Positions 25,368-33,855 of a stretch of DNA of 64,000 bases are shown piece by piece (the stretch's first letter is position 1; the number at the start of each line of letters is the position of its first letter). The notes under the pieces were generated by a model. It saw only the letters and a list, made by a program, of their open reading frames with translations, searched no databases and had not been told where the DNA came from. Source of the stretch: Streptomyces sp. V3I7. GTDB lineage: Bacteria; Actinomycetota; Actinomycetes; Streptomycetales; Streptomycetaceae. The position numbers were made by a program, and so were the translations under genes. The stretch is taken from the NCBI RefSeq assembly GCF_030817495.1, contig NZ_JAUSZK010000001.1, forward strand, positions 4,505,001-4,569,000. The letters are read 5' to 3'.

Positions 25368-26576
25368 ATGGCCGAGTTCATGACGGAGACGAAGCAGCGT
25401 CCCACCGGGTCGCTGGAGACACGTGAGCGACGAAGGCCCGCACCCGCCGCCGACGGGGCGGGCCCCCTCGAGGGCCCCCGCGACGGCTATCTCGACGGGT
25501 GCTTCGACGGGCAACCGGACCGGCAGCCCGAGGGGACCGGGGACGGGCAGGCCGACGGCCACGAGGCCGCGGTGATCCTGGAGCACGCGCGCACCCTGGT
25601 CGACCCGGGGCTGCGCGCCGCCCTGGAGTCGCTCCCTGATTCGATGCGCCGGGTCGGGCTCTACCACTTCGGGTGGGAGCACGCCGACGGCACACCGGCC
25701 GCGGGCAACGCGGGCAAGGCGATACGCCCGGCCCTGGCCCTCACGGCGGCCGCCGCGCTCGGCGGACCGACGGCCCGTACAGGGGCCGTACGGGCGGCGG
25801 CGGCCGTGGAGCTGGTGCACAACTTCACGCTGCTGCACGACGACGTGATGGACCGGGACACCTCCCGCAGGCACCGGCCCACGGCCTGGACCGTGTTCGG
25901 CGTCCCCGACGCGATCCTCGCCGGGGACGCCCTGCAGGCGCTGGCCCTGCGGCTGCTCGCCGAGGACCCGCACCCGGCGGCCGGGGCGGCCACCGCCCGG
26001 GTCGCGGACTGCGTCGTCGAGCTGTGCGCGGGCCAGCACACGGACACGGCCATGGAGCTGCGCGCCCCCGGCGAGGTCACCCTCGACGAGGTGCTCACCA
26101 TGGCCGAGGCCAAGACCGGCGCCCTGCTCGGCTGCGCCTGCGCCCTCGGCGCGCTGTACGCGGGCGCAGGGGAGGAGGAGGTGGCGGCGATGGACCGGTT
26201 CGGCCGTGAGGCCGGCCTCGCCTTCCAGCTGATCGACGACGTCATCGGCATATGGGGCGACCCGACCCGTACCGGCAAGCCGGCCGGTGCGGACCTCGCC
26301 GCCCGCAAGAAGTCGCTGCCGGTGGTGGCGGCCCTGGCCTCCGGCACCCCGGCGGCCGCGGAACTCGCCGAGCTGTACGCCCGGCCCTACGCGGAGGAGG
26401 ACCTGGAGAGGACCGTGCTCGCCGTGGAGCGTGCGGGCGGCCGGGACTGGGCGCAGGCCCAGGCGGCCGACCGGATGGCCACGGCCGTGCAGGAACTGGC
26501 CCGCGCGACCCCCGATCCGGAGCGGGCGGACGGTCTGCTCGCCCTGGCGGAGTTCGTCACGCGCCGCAGCGCCTGA
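25368..26576 (+). CDS. polyprenyl diphosphate synthase, likely encapsulin cargo
   Basis: Trans-isoprenyl diphosphate synthase of 402 residues. The first Asp-rich motif is DDVMD at 158-162 with Phe153 five residues ahead, and there is no two-residue insertion; the second is DDVIG at 290-294, with Gly in the last position. Residues 1-65 are a low-complexity Gly/Asp/Pro/Arg-rich extension (DGYLDGCFDGQPDRQPEG) not needed for catalysis and typical of the disordered cargo-loading regions of Family 2 encapsulin cargo. The ATG at 25368 follows GAGGGAGAAGC. Product chain length cannot be read with certainty. Co-directional with the shell gene; probably one operon. Confidence 0.88.
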   Translation: MAEFMTETKQRPTGSLETRERRRPAPAADGAGPLEGPRDGYLDGCFDGQPDRQPEGTGDGQADGHEAAVILEHARTLVDPGLRAALESLPDSMRRVGLYHFGWEHADGTPAAGNAGKAIRPALALTAAAALGGPTARTGAVRAAAAVELVHNFTLLHDDVMDRDTSRRHRPTAWTVFGVPDAILAGDALQALALRLLAEDPHPAAGAATARVADCVVELCAGQHTDTAMELRAPGEVTLDEVLTMAEAKTGALLGCACALGALYAGAGEEEVAAMDRFGREAGLAFQLIDDVIGIWGDPTRTGKPAGADLAARKKSLPVVAALASGTPAAAELAELYARPYAEEDLERTVLAVERAGGRDWAQAQAADRMATAVQELARATPDPERADGLLALAEFVTRRSA

Positions 26577-26715
26577 GCCCAGCCCACCGGCTCTCGGCCG
26601 ACGACGCCCGTCGTCGGCCGGCAGCCGCCGGTGTTCGTGTCCATGTCCATGTGCTGCGTGCTGCCCGTTCCTGGGCGGAGAGCGCCGGATCGCCGGCCGA
26701 CCTACCCTTGAAGAC

Positions 26716-26958
26716 ATGGACAGCCAGGCCGGCCGGGCCCGTCGGGACCAGCACGCCTGCCCCGTCTGCGGTCAGCCCGTGGACACGGTGGTGCGGCGGC
26801 ACAAGACGCTGGGCGCCTGGGTCCCGGTGTGGGGCGCGGGACCCTGCCACAACCCCGACTGCGCGGCGTCCGTGGAGTCCTCGGCCCCTGCTCCGGCCCC
26901 CGCCCCAGCTCCCGGGCCGCAGCAGCCGGCCCAGGAATCCGCGGAGGAGAACCCGTGA
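26716..26958 (+). CDS. small zinc-ribbon protein
   Basis: Eighty-residue protein with four metal-binding cysteines (CPVCGQPVD and CHNPDC) around a conserved-looking core VRRHKTLGAWVPVWGAGPC, followed by a proline/alanine tail. No known function. A -10-like TACCCT 7 nt before the ATG implies a leaderless transcript. Compositionally normal for the genome. Confidence 0.7.
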   Translation: MDSQAGRARRDQHACPVCGQPVDTVVRRHKTLGAWVPVWGAGPCHNPDCAASVESSAPAPAPAPAPGPQQPAQESAEENP

Positions 26959-26978
26959 GCGTCCCGTAGCGTGGCCGC

Positions 26979-27311
26979 ATGCCGAAACTCCCGTACATCT
27001 TCCACATCACGGAACGCGCCCTGTGGGACGCGGCGCGCGAGCACGGCGCCTACGAGATGTCGACCCGCGGCCGCACCCTTCAGGAGGAGGGCTTCGTCCA
27101 CTTCTCCACCCGCGACCAACTCCCGCGCGTGGCCGCCTTCCTGTACGGCTCCTACGACGGCCCGGACGAGCTGGTGGTGCTGAGCGTGGACCCGGCCCGG
27201 CTCGGTGTCCCCGTGAAGTACGAGTCCGTGGCACCGGGCGGCGAGGAGTTCCCGCACGTGTACGGCCCCGTCCCGGTCGACGCCGTGGTGGACGTACGGC
27301 CCTGGAGCTGA
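26979..27311 (+). CDS. DUF952 family protein
   Basis: Soluble 110-residue protein that matches DUF952: IFHITERALWDAAREHG at the start, EGFVHFSTRDQLPRVA, and the closing FPHVYGPVPVDAVVDVRPW. The family fold resembles ADP-ribosyl-type enzymes but no reaction is established. The gene begins 20 bp after the zinc-ribbon gene, and a TAGCGT about 6 nt before its ATG suggests its own leaderless start. Confidence 0.85.
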   Translation: MPKLPYIFHITERALWDAAREHGAYEMSTRGRTLQEEGFVHFSTRDQLPRVAAFLYGSYDGPDELVVLSVDPARLGVPVKYESVAPGGEEFPHVYGPVPVDAVVDVRPWS

Positions 27312-27328
27312 CGGCCGTACGCCGTGCG

Positions 27329-27745
27329 TCAGTCCCCGGACCGCTCCATGAAGCGCAGCATGTTCCCGGCCGGGTCGCGGAACGCGCAGTCGCGCACCCT
27401 GTACGGCTGGTCCGTCGGCTCCTGGAGCACGTCCGCCCCGGCCTCCTGGACGCGCGCGAACAGGGCGTCGCAGTCGGTCGTGGTGAAGTTGACCCCGCGC
27501 AGCATGCCCTTGGCGAGCAGTTCGGCCATCGCCTGCTTGTCGGCGGGGGAGGCGTCCGGGTGTGCGGCGGGCGGCTCCAGCACGATCTCCACATCCGGCT
27601 GGAGCGGTGAGCCCACGGTCACCCATCGCATCCCCTCGAAGCCGACGTCGTTGCGCACCTCCATGCCGAGCACGTCGCGGTAGAAGGCGAGCGCCTTGTC
27701 GTGGTCGTCCACGGCGATGAAGCACTGCTTGAGTTTGATGTCCAT
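27329..27745 (-). CDS. VOC/glyoxalase-family protein
   Basis: Protein of 138 residues with the paired beta-alpha-beta-beta-beta units of the vicinal-oxygen-chelate superfamily: CFIAVDDHDKALAFYRDVLG at the N-terminus and VRDCAFRDPAGNMLRFME at the C-terminus. Possible metal ligands are present but the substrate is unknown; such genes are often antibiotic- or electrophile-defence proteins. It lies 59 bp downstream of the AraC gene on the same strand and may be regulated by it. Confidence 0.88.
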   Translation of the reverse strand: MDIKLKQCFIAVDDHDKALAFYRDVLGMEVRNDVGFEGMRWVTVGSPLQPDVEIVLEPPAAHPDASPADKQAMAELLAKGMLRGVNFTTTDCDALFARVQEAGADVLQEPTDQPYRVRDCAFRDPAGNMLRFMERSGD

Positions 27746-27804
27746 GGGCTCACGCTAGGCCGCCGGCCACCTTCCCGCCCCGCCGAGGCAAGGGCGGCGA
27801 CGGG

Positions 27805-28212
27805 TCAGTACGACGGCTTGTGCCGCCGTGGCCGGGTGAACGCGCGGGCCACACAGGGCGGGATCACCGCGCTCTCCTCGTGCGACCGCGCCCGGTACGC
27901 GCTCGGGGTCTCACCGACCAGCTCCGTGAACCGTGAGCTGAAGGAACCCAGCGAGATACAGCCGACGGCCATGCAGACCTCGGTCACCGTGAGGTCGCCG
28001 CGGCGCAGCAGCGTCTTGGCCCGCTCGACGCGCCGGGTCATGAGGTAGCTGTACGGAGTCTCCCCGAACGCCTTACGGAAGCTGCGCTGGAAGTGGCCCG
28101 GGGACATCAGCGCGGTACGCGCCAGTTCGGTCATGTCGAGCGGCTCGGCGTACTCGCGGTCCATCCGGTCGCGCGCCCGCCGCAGACGCACCAGATCCTC
28201 GATGCTGCTCAC
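27805..28212 (-). CDS. short AraC-family regulator
   Basis: Stand-alone AraC DNA-binding domain of 135 residues. Two helix-turn-helix units are visible: DMTELARTALMSPGHFQRSF and LTVTEVCMAVGCISLGSFSS, with the family-typical GETPYSYLMTRRVERAKTLL. No sensor domain is present. The GTG at 28212 is chosen because the longer open frame upstream runs into the divergent gene's leader. The likely target is the adjacent VOC gene. Confidence 0.86.
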   Translation of the reverse strand: MSSIEDLVRLRRARDRMDREYAEPLDMTELARTALMSPGHFQRSFRKAFGETPYSYLMTRRVERAKTLLRRGDLTVTEVCMAVGCISLGSFSSRFTELVGETPSAYRARSHEESAVIPPCVARAFTRPRRHKPSY

Positions 28213-28315
28213 CCCACCACGATGCCACGCGCCCGGCCGGATCGTGCCGGTCTCTGGCGTCCGACGACGATCGCAACTACCAAGGGGAGCACTGATCTTG
28301 AAGGGAAGTGCCGCT

Positions 28316-28663
28316 GTGCGAGTCCACATCGTCTGGTGGGACCTGGCCGGTTCCGGGCAGACCATCGAGTCCCTGCGCGCGTACCTGCGCGACGAGTCCG
28401 TCGCCGCGTTCTCCGAGGTGCCCGGGCTCCGGCTCAAGACCTGGCTCTCCGACGAGGAGACCAACCGCTGGGGAGCCGTCCTGCTGTGGGAGACGGAGGA
28501 GGCCACACGCGGCCCGCTGCCCAGCCGCGCGCTGGAACTCATCGGCCACCCACCGGCGTTCAGCCACAGCTTCGACGTGGAGGCCGTCACCGAGGGCCAC
28601 TACGAGACGGAGCGGCTGACCCTGCGCGGATTGGTCTTCGCCGAGCCGCACGAGGCGAGCTGA
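28316..28663 (+). CDS. YdhR-like monooxygenase-fold protein
   Basis: Small alpha/beta-barrel protein of 115 residues resembling the YdhR / antibiotic-monooxygenase-like group (VRVHIVWWDLAGSGQTIESL, then VPGLRLKTWLSD, WGAVLLWETEEA, and ELIGHPPAFSHSFDVEA). The GTG at 28316 follows AAGGGAAG with a 7-nt gap. A TTG at 28298 behind AAGGGGAG is an alternative start that would add six residues. Divergent from the AraC gene. Function unknown. Confidence 0.72.
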   Translation: MRVHIVWWDLAGSGQTIESLRAYLRDESVAAFSEVPGLRLKTWLSDEETNRWGAVLLWETEEATRGPLPSRALELIGHPPAFSHSFDVEAVTEGHYETERLTLRGLVFAEPHEAS

Positions 28664-28668
28664 GAAAA

Positions 28669-28727
28669 GCCCGCACCCGGACCGTCGTCCACCACCGCGT
28701 GCGGCGGGACACGGCCCGGGTGCGGGC
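28669..28727. terminator. long-loop hairpin between convergent genes
   Basis: GCCCGCACCCGG and CCGGGTGCGGGC form a perfect 12-bp stem with a 35-nt loop, between the YdhR-like gene and the sodN stop. A second short stem (CCGCGC / GCGCGG) follows near 28737-28757. Probable bidirectional terminator. Confidence 0.6.
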
Positions 28728-28778
28728 AGCGGAACCCCGCGCATCTGCAACGCGCGGTCCCGCAAGGCCGAGCGGAGA

Positions 28779-29174
28779 TCAGGCCTTCTTGGTCTCCCAG
28801 AAGATCTTGGCGACCTGGTCGATGTAGTCCAGGGCCTTCTGACCGGTGGCCGGGTCCGTAGAGGCCTTGGCGGCCGACAGGGACTTGACGGCGTCGTTCA
28901 GGAGCGTGTGCAGCTCCGGGTAGCTGTCGAAGTGCGGCGGCTTGAAGTAGTCGCTCCAGAGCACGTCCAGGTGGTGCTTCGCGAGCTCGGCGCGCTGCTC
29001 CTTGATCACCGTGGCACGGATCTGGAAGTGGGGGTCCTCGTTGGCGGCCATCTTCTCCTGGATGGCCTTGACCGACTCCGCCTCGATGCGGGCCTGAGCC
29101 GGGTCGTACACACCGCAGGGCAGGTCGCAGTGCGCGCTGACCTTGACCGTGGGGGCAAACAGGCGGGAAAGCAT
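28779..29174 (-). CDS. sodN: nickel superoxide dismutase
   Basis: Ni-SOD of 131 residues. The 14-residue propeptide (MLSRLFAPTVKVSA) is followed by the nickel hook HCDLPCGVYDPAQ, in which the new N-terminal His plus two Cys bind nickel after cleavage. The remainder is a four-helix bundle ending in IFWETKKA. It removes superoxide as a hexamer. The ribosome site GAGGAAGGAA precedes the ATG. Maturation needs the SodX protease, encoded about 1 kb away on the other strand. Nickel supply controls this gene in Streptomyces, partly via a small RNA from sodF; the target is not testable here. Confidence 0.97.
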   Translation of the reverse strand: MLSRLFAPTVKVSAHCDLPCGVYDPAQARIEAESVKAIQEKMAANEDPHFQIRATVIKEQRAELAKHHLDVLWSDYFKPPHFDSYPELHTLLNDAVKSLSAAKASTDPATGQKALDYIDQVAKIFWETKKA

Positions 29175-29423
29175 GGAGCATTCCTTCCTCGTGATCGTCT
29201 TCTCAGGTGGGACATTACTCCCTGGAGCACGGGTTTTCTCGAGTGCCCCTGTGGGCTTAGGGCAAAAGTCCCGGGTTGGCGGCTGTGGGTCGGGGTCTTG
29301 GCCATGCGTGGCCGTCATGTCCCTCGCAGGGGTGAACGGGGCAGGTTTGTGTGATGGCGCAGAGGCTGGGAACGCATGATCGGTGGTGGTAGTTGAGTTC
29401 CCTGCAACCGGGGGGAGGAACCA

Positions 29424-30151
29424 GTGGCGCGCAAGCGGGGGCGGAAGCGGGAACACCTGGGCTTTGCCGAGGCTCGTGCCACCGGCCCCACGAGCACCCG
29501 GGACGGGCGGCTGCGCGCCGCGATCAGTGAGCTGATCGCGCTGGCCCGCGAGAACGCCGACCACCTCGCCGCCTGTGTCCTTGACCCGCACGGCAACCCG
29601 ATCGGCACACCACTCACGATCCCGGCCGGGAGACCATGGGCCGGGGCAGACGTGGAAAGGCGTTCCGCCGCACGGTGGCCGGCATTCCCACCGCCCGCTT
29701 CCGCGAACGCCTGCGCGGCATGACTCACCACGCCGGCCTCGTGGTGATTGCCGTCGACCCCGCCTACACCAGCCGCTGGGGCGGCCAGTACTGGACCGCA
29801 CCCCTGCAGCAGCAGTCCAGGAACAAGACTCAGGTCACCCGGCACAACGCCGCCTCGGTGGCCATCGGACGGCGCGCCCTCGGGCACGGGATTCGGCGTC
29901 GGCCAGGTGTGACCGGCCACCACCGGAGGATGGTGGCGCGGAGGGCTACCGGCCAGGCCACATCCCTACCCCGGGCGTGCGGGACCGCGAGTCCACCCAG
30001 GACAGCGGGCACGCCCACCCAGGGCGGCAAGACCCGACCGTGCCGAAGTGGCCAACTCGCGCTGTTCCCCGGCCCCCAGGACCGTTCGGAGGGCCACCGG
30101 ACCAGACGTCGGGATCACGGTGAGTTGACCAACACCGGCCAACAGCCCTAG
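29424..30151 (+). pseudogene. scrambled TnpB/OrfB-type transposase remnant
   Basis: Fragments of an IS605-type OrfB (TnpB-like) protein, broken and out of order. One frame (29424-29723) reads LGFAEARATG, then STRDGRLRAAISELIALA, then ADHLAACVLDPHGNPIG. In family members that I recall these three blocks occur in the opposite order. After a frame change the remainder is collinear: GRGRRGKAFRRTVAGIPTA, VVIAVDPAYTSRWGGQYW, RHNAASVAIGRRALGHGIRR. The N-terminal half and the left end are missing. It lies between divergent sodN and sodX. A ribosome-like GGGGGAGGAA precedes the GTG at 29424, so a short 99-residue product is conceivable. Confidence 0.75.
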
Positions 30152-30200
30152 GAACGGTGAGACTGAGACTGTGGAGGAACGGATCGGGGAGGTGCCGGGG

Positions 30201-30635
30201 ATGCCGGAGCTGTCGCAGGAGCCGGAGCGGGGAAGGCCCGCGCCGCCCTTCGGACTGGCCGAGGTGACGGGCCCGTCGATGGTGCCCACGCTCCATCACG
30301 GCGACCTGCTCCTGCTGCGGTACGGGGCCGTGGTCAGGCCCGGTGACATCGTCGTCCTGCGTCATCCGTTCCAGCAGGACCTGCTGGTCGTCAAGCGGGC
30401 CTCGGAGCGGCGCGAGGACGGCTGGTGGGTGCTGGGGGACAACCCGTACGCCGGTGGGGACAGCACCGACTACGGGACCGTGCCGGAGGAGCTGATCCTC
30501 GGCCGGGCCCTCGCGCGGTACCGGCCGCGCAAGCCCGGTCAGCGCTCGCCGCTGGCGCTGGTGCGCTGGGCGCTGTCGGCGGCCCGGCCCGTCTTCCCCG
30601 ACCGGTCGGCCTCCAGGCGCTTGCGGGCGCGGTAG
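30201..30635 (+). CDS. sodX: SodX, signal-peptidase-like Ni-SOD maturation protease
   Basis: S26-type serine protease domain of 144 residues. The nucleophile is in EVTGPSMVPTLHHGDLLLL (Ser of GPSM) and the general-base lysine in LLVVKRASER; the closing box GDNPYAGGDSTDYGTV is standard. It lacks the membrane anchor of true signal peptidases, as expected for the enzyme that trims the cytoplasmic SodN propeptide. The ATG at 30201 is preferred to the GTG at 30171 because GGGGAGG lies 8 nt ahead of it. The 3' end overlaps the convergent CGNR gene by 97 bp. Confidence 0.88.
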   Translation: MPELSQEPERGRPAPPFGLAEVTGPSMVPTLHHGDLLLLRYGAVVRPGDIVVLRHPFQQDLLVVKRASERREDGWWVLGDNPYAGGDSTDYGTVPEELILGRALARYRPRKPGQRSPLALVRWALSAARPVFPDRSASRRLRAR

Positions 30636-31168
30636 GCGGCGACGTTGGCGCGGGTCGCGCAGCGGTCGGAGCAGTAGCGCCGTGAGCGGTTGGTCGAGGT
30701 GTCGAGGTAGGCGTTGCGGCAGGGCGCGGCCTCGCACAGGCCGAGGCGGTCGACGCCGTACTCGGTCAGATGGAACGCCAGGCCCATCGCGGCGATGGCC
30801 GCGAAGCCCGCGGTGGCGTTGGACGGATGGTCGGCCAGGTGCATGTGCCACAGCGGCCGGCCGTCGTCGTCCCGGTGGTCGTGCCCGGAGATCTGCGGGC
30901 TCACCGGGAACTCCAGGAGCAGGGAGTTCAGCAGGTCGACCGCGAGGGTCTCGTCGCCCTGGTCGGCCGCCTCGAAGACGCCGCGCAGCCGGGCCCGCAC
31001 CGACCGGAAGCGCGTGACGTCGGCGTCGGTGGCGCGGCGGGCCGCCGACTGGTTGACGCCGAACAGGTCGCGGACGGCCTCGACCGAGGTCAGGGAGTCC
31101 TTGCCCCGCGCCGGTTCCTCGCTGTTGACGAGACGGACGGCGTAATCCGAGTAATAGGCCAGTTCCAC
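30539..31168 (-). CDS. ABATE-domain, CGNR zinc-finger protein
   Basis: Protein of 209 residues with an N-terminal ABATE domain (LAYYSDYAVRLVNSEEPARG) and a C-terminal CGNR-type zinc finger: CEAAPCRNAYLD, then RRYCSDRCATRANVAAYR. Members are thought to be stress-linked transcription regulators. A basic tail (ARKRLEADRSGKTGR) follows. Its last 97 bp overlap the end of sodX on the other strand, so each transcript is antisense to the other there. Confidence 0.87.
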   Translation of the reverse strand: MELAYYSDYAVRLVNSEEPARGKDSLTSVEAVRDLFGVNQSAARRATDADVTRFRSVRARLRGVFEAADQGDETLAVDLLNSLLLEFPVSPQISGHDHRDDDGRPLWHMHLADHPSNATAGFAAIAAMGLAFHLTEYGVDRLGLCEAAPCRNAYLDTSTNRSRRYCSDRCATRANVAAYRARKRLEADRSGKTGRAADSAQRTSASGER

Positions 31169-31267
31169 TTGTAGTCCTTACGGATGCGCTCTAGGGTCAT
31201 GCCTGCGGTCGGGTAATAGACGGTCGCGCTTTCAGGGTATTACAGGTGCGAGGGGAAGGGGATCTCC

Positions 31268-32026
31268 ATGACTATCAGTACGGGAACCGACTGGGCCGCG
31301 TGGCAGGAGAGCTGGGACCGGCAGCAGGAGTGGTACATGCCGGACCGCGAGGAACGGTTCCGGATCATGCTCGACATGGTCGAGGCGCTCGTCGGCACCG
31401 CACCCCGCGTGCTGGACCTCGCCTGCGGCACCGGCAGCATCACCGCCCGGCTGCTCGCCCGCTTCCCCGAGGCCACGAGCACGGGCGTCGACCTCGACCC
31501 CGCCCTCCTCGCCATCGCCGAGGGCAGCTTCGCGGGCGATGACCGGGTCACCTTCGTCGAGGCCGACCTGAAGGATCCCGACTGGCGCGCCCGGCTGCCG
31601 TACGAGTCGTACGACGCCGTCCTGACCGCCACCGCCCTGCACTGGCTGCACGATGAGCCCCTCGCCGCCCTCTACGGCCAGGTCGCCGAACTCGTGCGCG
31701 ACGGCGGTGTGTTCATGAACGCGGACCGCATGATCGACGAGAGCACGCCCCGGATCGACGCGGCCGAGCGCGCCCTGCGCCACGCCCGCATGGAACAGGC
31801 GCGCCGGGCCGACGCCCTGGACTGGGCCGAGTGGTGGCAGCTCGCGGCGCAGGACCCGGTCCTGGCCGGGCCCACGGCCCGCCGCTTCGAGATCTACGGC
31901 GAGCACGCCGACGGCGACATGCCCTCCGCCGCCTGGCACGCCCGCGTACTGCGCGAGAAGGGCTTCGCGGAGGCCCGTCCGGTGTGGTGCTCGCCCTCGG
32001 ACACCCTGCTGCTCGCGCTCAAGTAG
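31268..32026 (+). CDS. class I SAM-dependent methyltransferase
   Basis: Protein of 252 residues with a Rossmann-type SAM fold: motif I VLDLACGTGSITARLLARF, acidic loop STGVDLDPALLAIAEG, and motif IV region YDAVLTATALHWLHDE. The methyl acceptor is unknown; the ALHWLHD signature resembles trans-aconitate or small-molecule methyltransferases. The ATG follows GAGGGGAAGGGG. Ends at the bidirectional hairpin 32063-32097. Confidence 0.87.
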   Translation: MTISTGTDWAAWQESWDRQQEWYMPDREERFRIMLDMVEALVGTAPRVLDLACGTGSITARLLARFPEATSTGVDLDPALLAIAEGSFAGDDRVTFVEADLKDPDWRARLPYESYDAVLTATALHWLHDEPLAALYGQVAELVRDGGVFMNADRMIDESTPRIDAAERALRHARMEQARRADALDWAEWWQLAAQDPVLAGPTARRFEIYGEHADGDMPSAAWHARVLREKGFAEARPVWCSPSDTLLLALK

Positions 32027-32062
32027 GGCTCCGGGCCACCCGGTTCGATGCCGGGCATGCGG

Positions 32063-32097
32063 AAGGGGGCGGTACGAGGATCACGTACCGCCCCCTT
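32063..32097. terminator. bidirectional hairpin, methyltransferase / ABC operon
   Basis: AAGGGGGCGGTACG / CGTACCGCCCCCTT, a 14-bp stem with a 7-nt loop, in the 79-bp gap between convergent genes. The flanking AA and TT make it a plausible intrinsic terminator on both strands. Confidence 0.85.
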
Positions 32098-32105
32098 GCG
32101 CTCGC

Positions 32106-32900
32106 CTACAGCACCTTGGACAGGAAGGACCGGGTCCGCTCGTGCTGGGGGTTGGTCAGGACCTCCCGCGGATGGCCGGACTCGACCACCACGCCGTCGT
32201 CCATGAAGACCAGCGAGTCGCCGACCTCGCGCGCGAAGCCCATCTCGTGCGTGACGACGATCATCGTCATGCCGTCCTCCGCGAGGTCCCGCATGACGTC
32301 GAGCACCTCGCCGACGAGCTCCGGGTCGAGCGCCGAGGTCGGCTCGTCGAAGAGCATCAGCTTCGGCTCCATCGCGAGCGCGCGGGCGATGGCGACGCGC
32401 TGCTGCTGACCACCGGAGAGCTGGGCCGGGTAGTGGCCCTTGCGGTCACCGAGGCCCACGCGGTCCAGCAACCGCTCGGCGCGCTCCCGGGCGACGGCCT
32501 TGGTCTCGCGCCGGACCTGGAGCGGTGCCTCCATGACGTTCTCCAGCGCCGTCATGTGCGGGAAGAGGTTGAAGCGCTGGAACACCATGCCGATGTCCCG
32601 CCGCTGCGCCGCGACCTCCTTCTCCTTCAGCTCGTAGAGCTTGTCGCCCTTCTGCCGGTAGCCGACCAGGTGGCCGTCCACGGACAGGCGGCCCGCGCTG
32701 ATCTTCTCCAGGTGGTTGATGCACCGCAGGAAGGTGGACTTGCCGGAGCCGGACGGGCCGATCAGGCAGAACACCTCGCGCGGGTTCACCTCCAGGTCGA
32801 TGCCCTTGAGGATGTGCGCGAGCCCGAAGGACTTGTGTACGCCCTCGGCCTTGACCATCGGCCCGCGGCTGGTGCTCTCGCTCTTGCCGATACCGGTCAT
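32106..32900 (-). CDS. polar amino-acid ABC transporter, ATP-binding protein
   Basis: ATPase subunit of 264 residues of a PAAT-type importer. Walker [20 protein letters not shown], the signature [16 protein letters not shown], Walker [16 protein letters not shown] and the switch His in VVTHEMGF are intact. The N-terminal ~15 residues are extra. It overlaps the permease stop by ATGA and is the last of a three-gene operon (binding protein, permease, ATPase). Confidence 0.93.
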   Translation of the reverse strand: MTGIGKSESTSRGPMVKAEGVHKSFGLAHILKGIDLEVNPREVFCLIGPSGSGKSTFLRCINHLEKISAGRLSVDGHLVGYRQKGDKLYELKEKEVAAQRRDIGMVFQRFNLFPHMTALENVMEAPLQVRRETKAVARERAERLLDRVGLGDRKGHYPAQLSGGQQQRVAIARALAMEPKLMLFDEPTSALDPELVGEVLDVMRDLAEDGMTMIVVTHEMGFAREVGDSLVFMDDGVVVESGHPREVLTNPQHERTRSFLSKVL

Positions 32901-33826
32901 CGGGCCACCTCCGGGCGACGGAACGAACCGAACAGACGGAGGTTCTGCTTCAGGCGCTGCAGCGGGGTCGGCGGCAGGCTGCGCGTCGAGCCGCGGGCGT
33001 AACGCCGCTCCAGGTAGTACTGGAAGACGCTGAAGACGCTGGTCAGGATCAGGTACCAGATCGACGCCACGAAGTACAGCTCCACCACGGCGAGCGAGGC
33101 GCTGGAGATGTCCGTGGCCCGCTTGATCAGCTCGTTGAACTGCACGGCGTAGGCCAGCGACGAGGTCTTCAGCATGTTGATGAACTCGTTGCCGGTCGGC
33201 GGCACGATCACGCGCATCGCCTGCGGGAGAACCACGCGCCGCAGCGTCTTGCCCTGGGTCATGCCCAGTGCGTGCGACGCCTCGGTCTGCCCCTCGTCCA
33301 CGGACTGAATGCCCGCGCGGACGATCTCGGACATGTACGCGGCCTCGTTGAGGCCCAGGCCGAGCAGCGCCGCCAGGAACGGCGTCATGACCTGGTTCAT
33401 CTCGTCCTTGTAGAACCCCAGGTTGAGGATGGGGAAGATGAGGGCGATGTTGAACCAGAGCAGGAGCTGGACCAGGACCGGCGTCCCGCGGAAGAACCAG
33501 ATGTAGAGCCACGCCACGTAGCTCGTGACCGGGTTCGACGACATCCGCATGACCGCGAGGATCACGCCCAGGACCAGGCCGAGCACCATCGCCAGCACGG
33601 AGATGTAGAGCGTGTGCCAGACGCCGGACAGGATCGTCGGGTCCGTCAGGTAATCGGGGATGACGGCGTAGTTGATCTTCGCGTTGGAGAACGCGAGCCC
33701 GATCAGTACCAGGATGGCGATGACCGCGGCGGCGGCCACCCAGCGGCCCCAGTGGCGTACGGGGATGGCCTTGATGTGCTCCGGCGGCACGGTGGACGCC
33801 GGAGCCTTGTCGACAGTGTCAGTCAA
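32897..33826 (-). CDS. polar amino-acid ABC transporter, permease
   Basis: Membrane subunit of 309 residues, with about five or six membrane helices and the HisM/GlnP-type EAA loop ([22 protein letters not shown]). The N-terminus ([24 protein letters not shown]) is an extra anchor. A single permease gene implies a homodimer. It begins 29 bp after the binding-protein stop and overlaps the ATPase by ATGA. From the family, substrates are glutamate, glutamine, arginine or similar. Confidence 0.92.
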   Translation of the reverse strand: MTDTVDKAPASTVPPEHIKAIPVRHWGRWVAAAAVIAILVLIGLAFSNAKINYAVIPDYLTDPTILSGVWHTLYISVLAMVLGLVLGVILAVMRMSSNPVTSYVAWLYIWFFRGTPVLVQLLLWFNIALIFPILNLGFYKDEMNQVMTPFLAALLGLGLNEAAYMSEIVRAGIQSVDEGQTEASHALGMTQGKTLRRVVLPQAMRVIVPPTGNEFINMLKTSSLAYAVQFNELIKRATDISSASLAVVELYFVASIWYLILTSVFSVFQYYLERRYARGSTRSLPPTPLQRLKQNLRLFGSFRRPEVAR

Positions 33827-33855
33827 GGTGACTGCCCTTCAGGGTCGTGCAGGGC

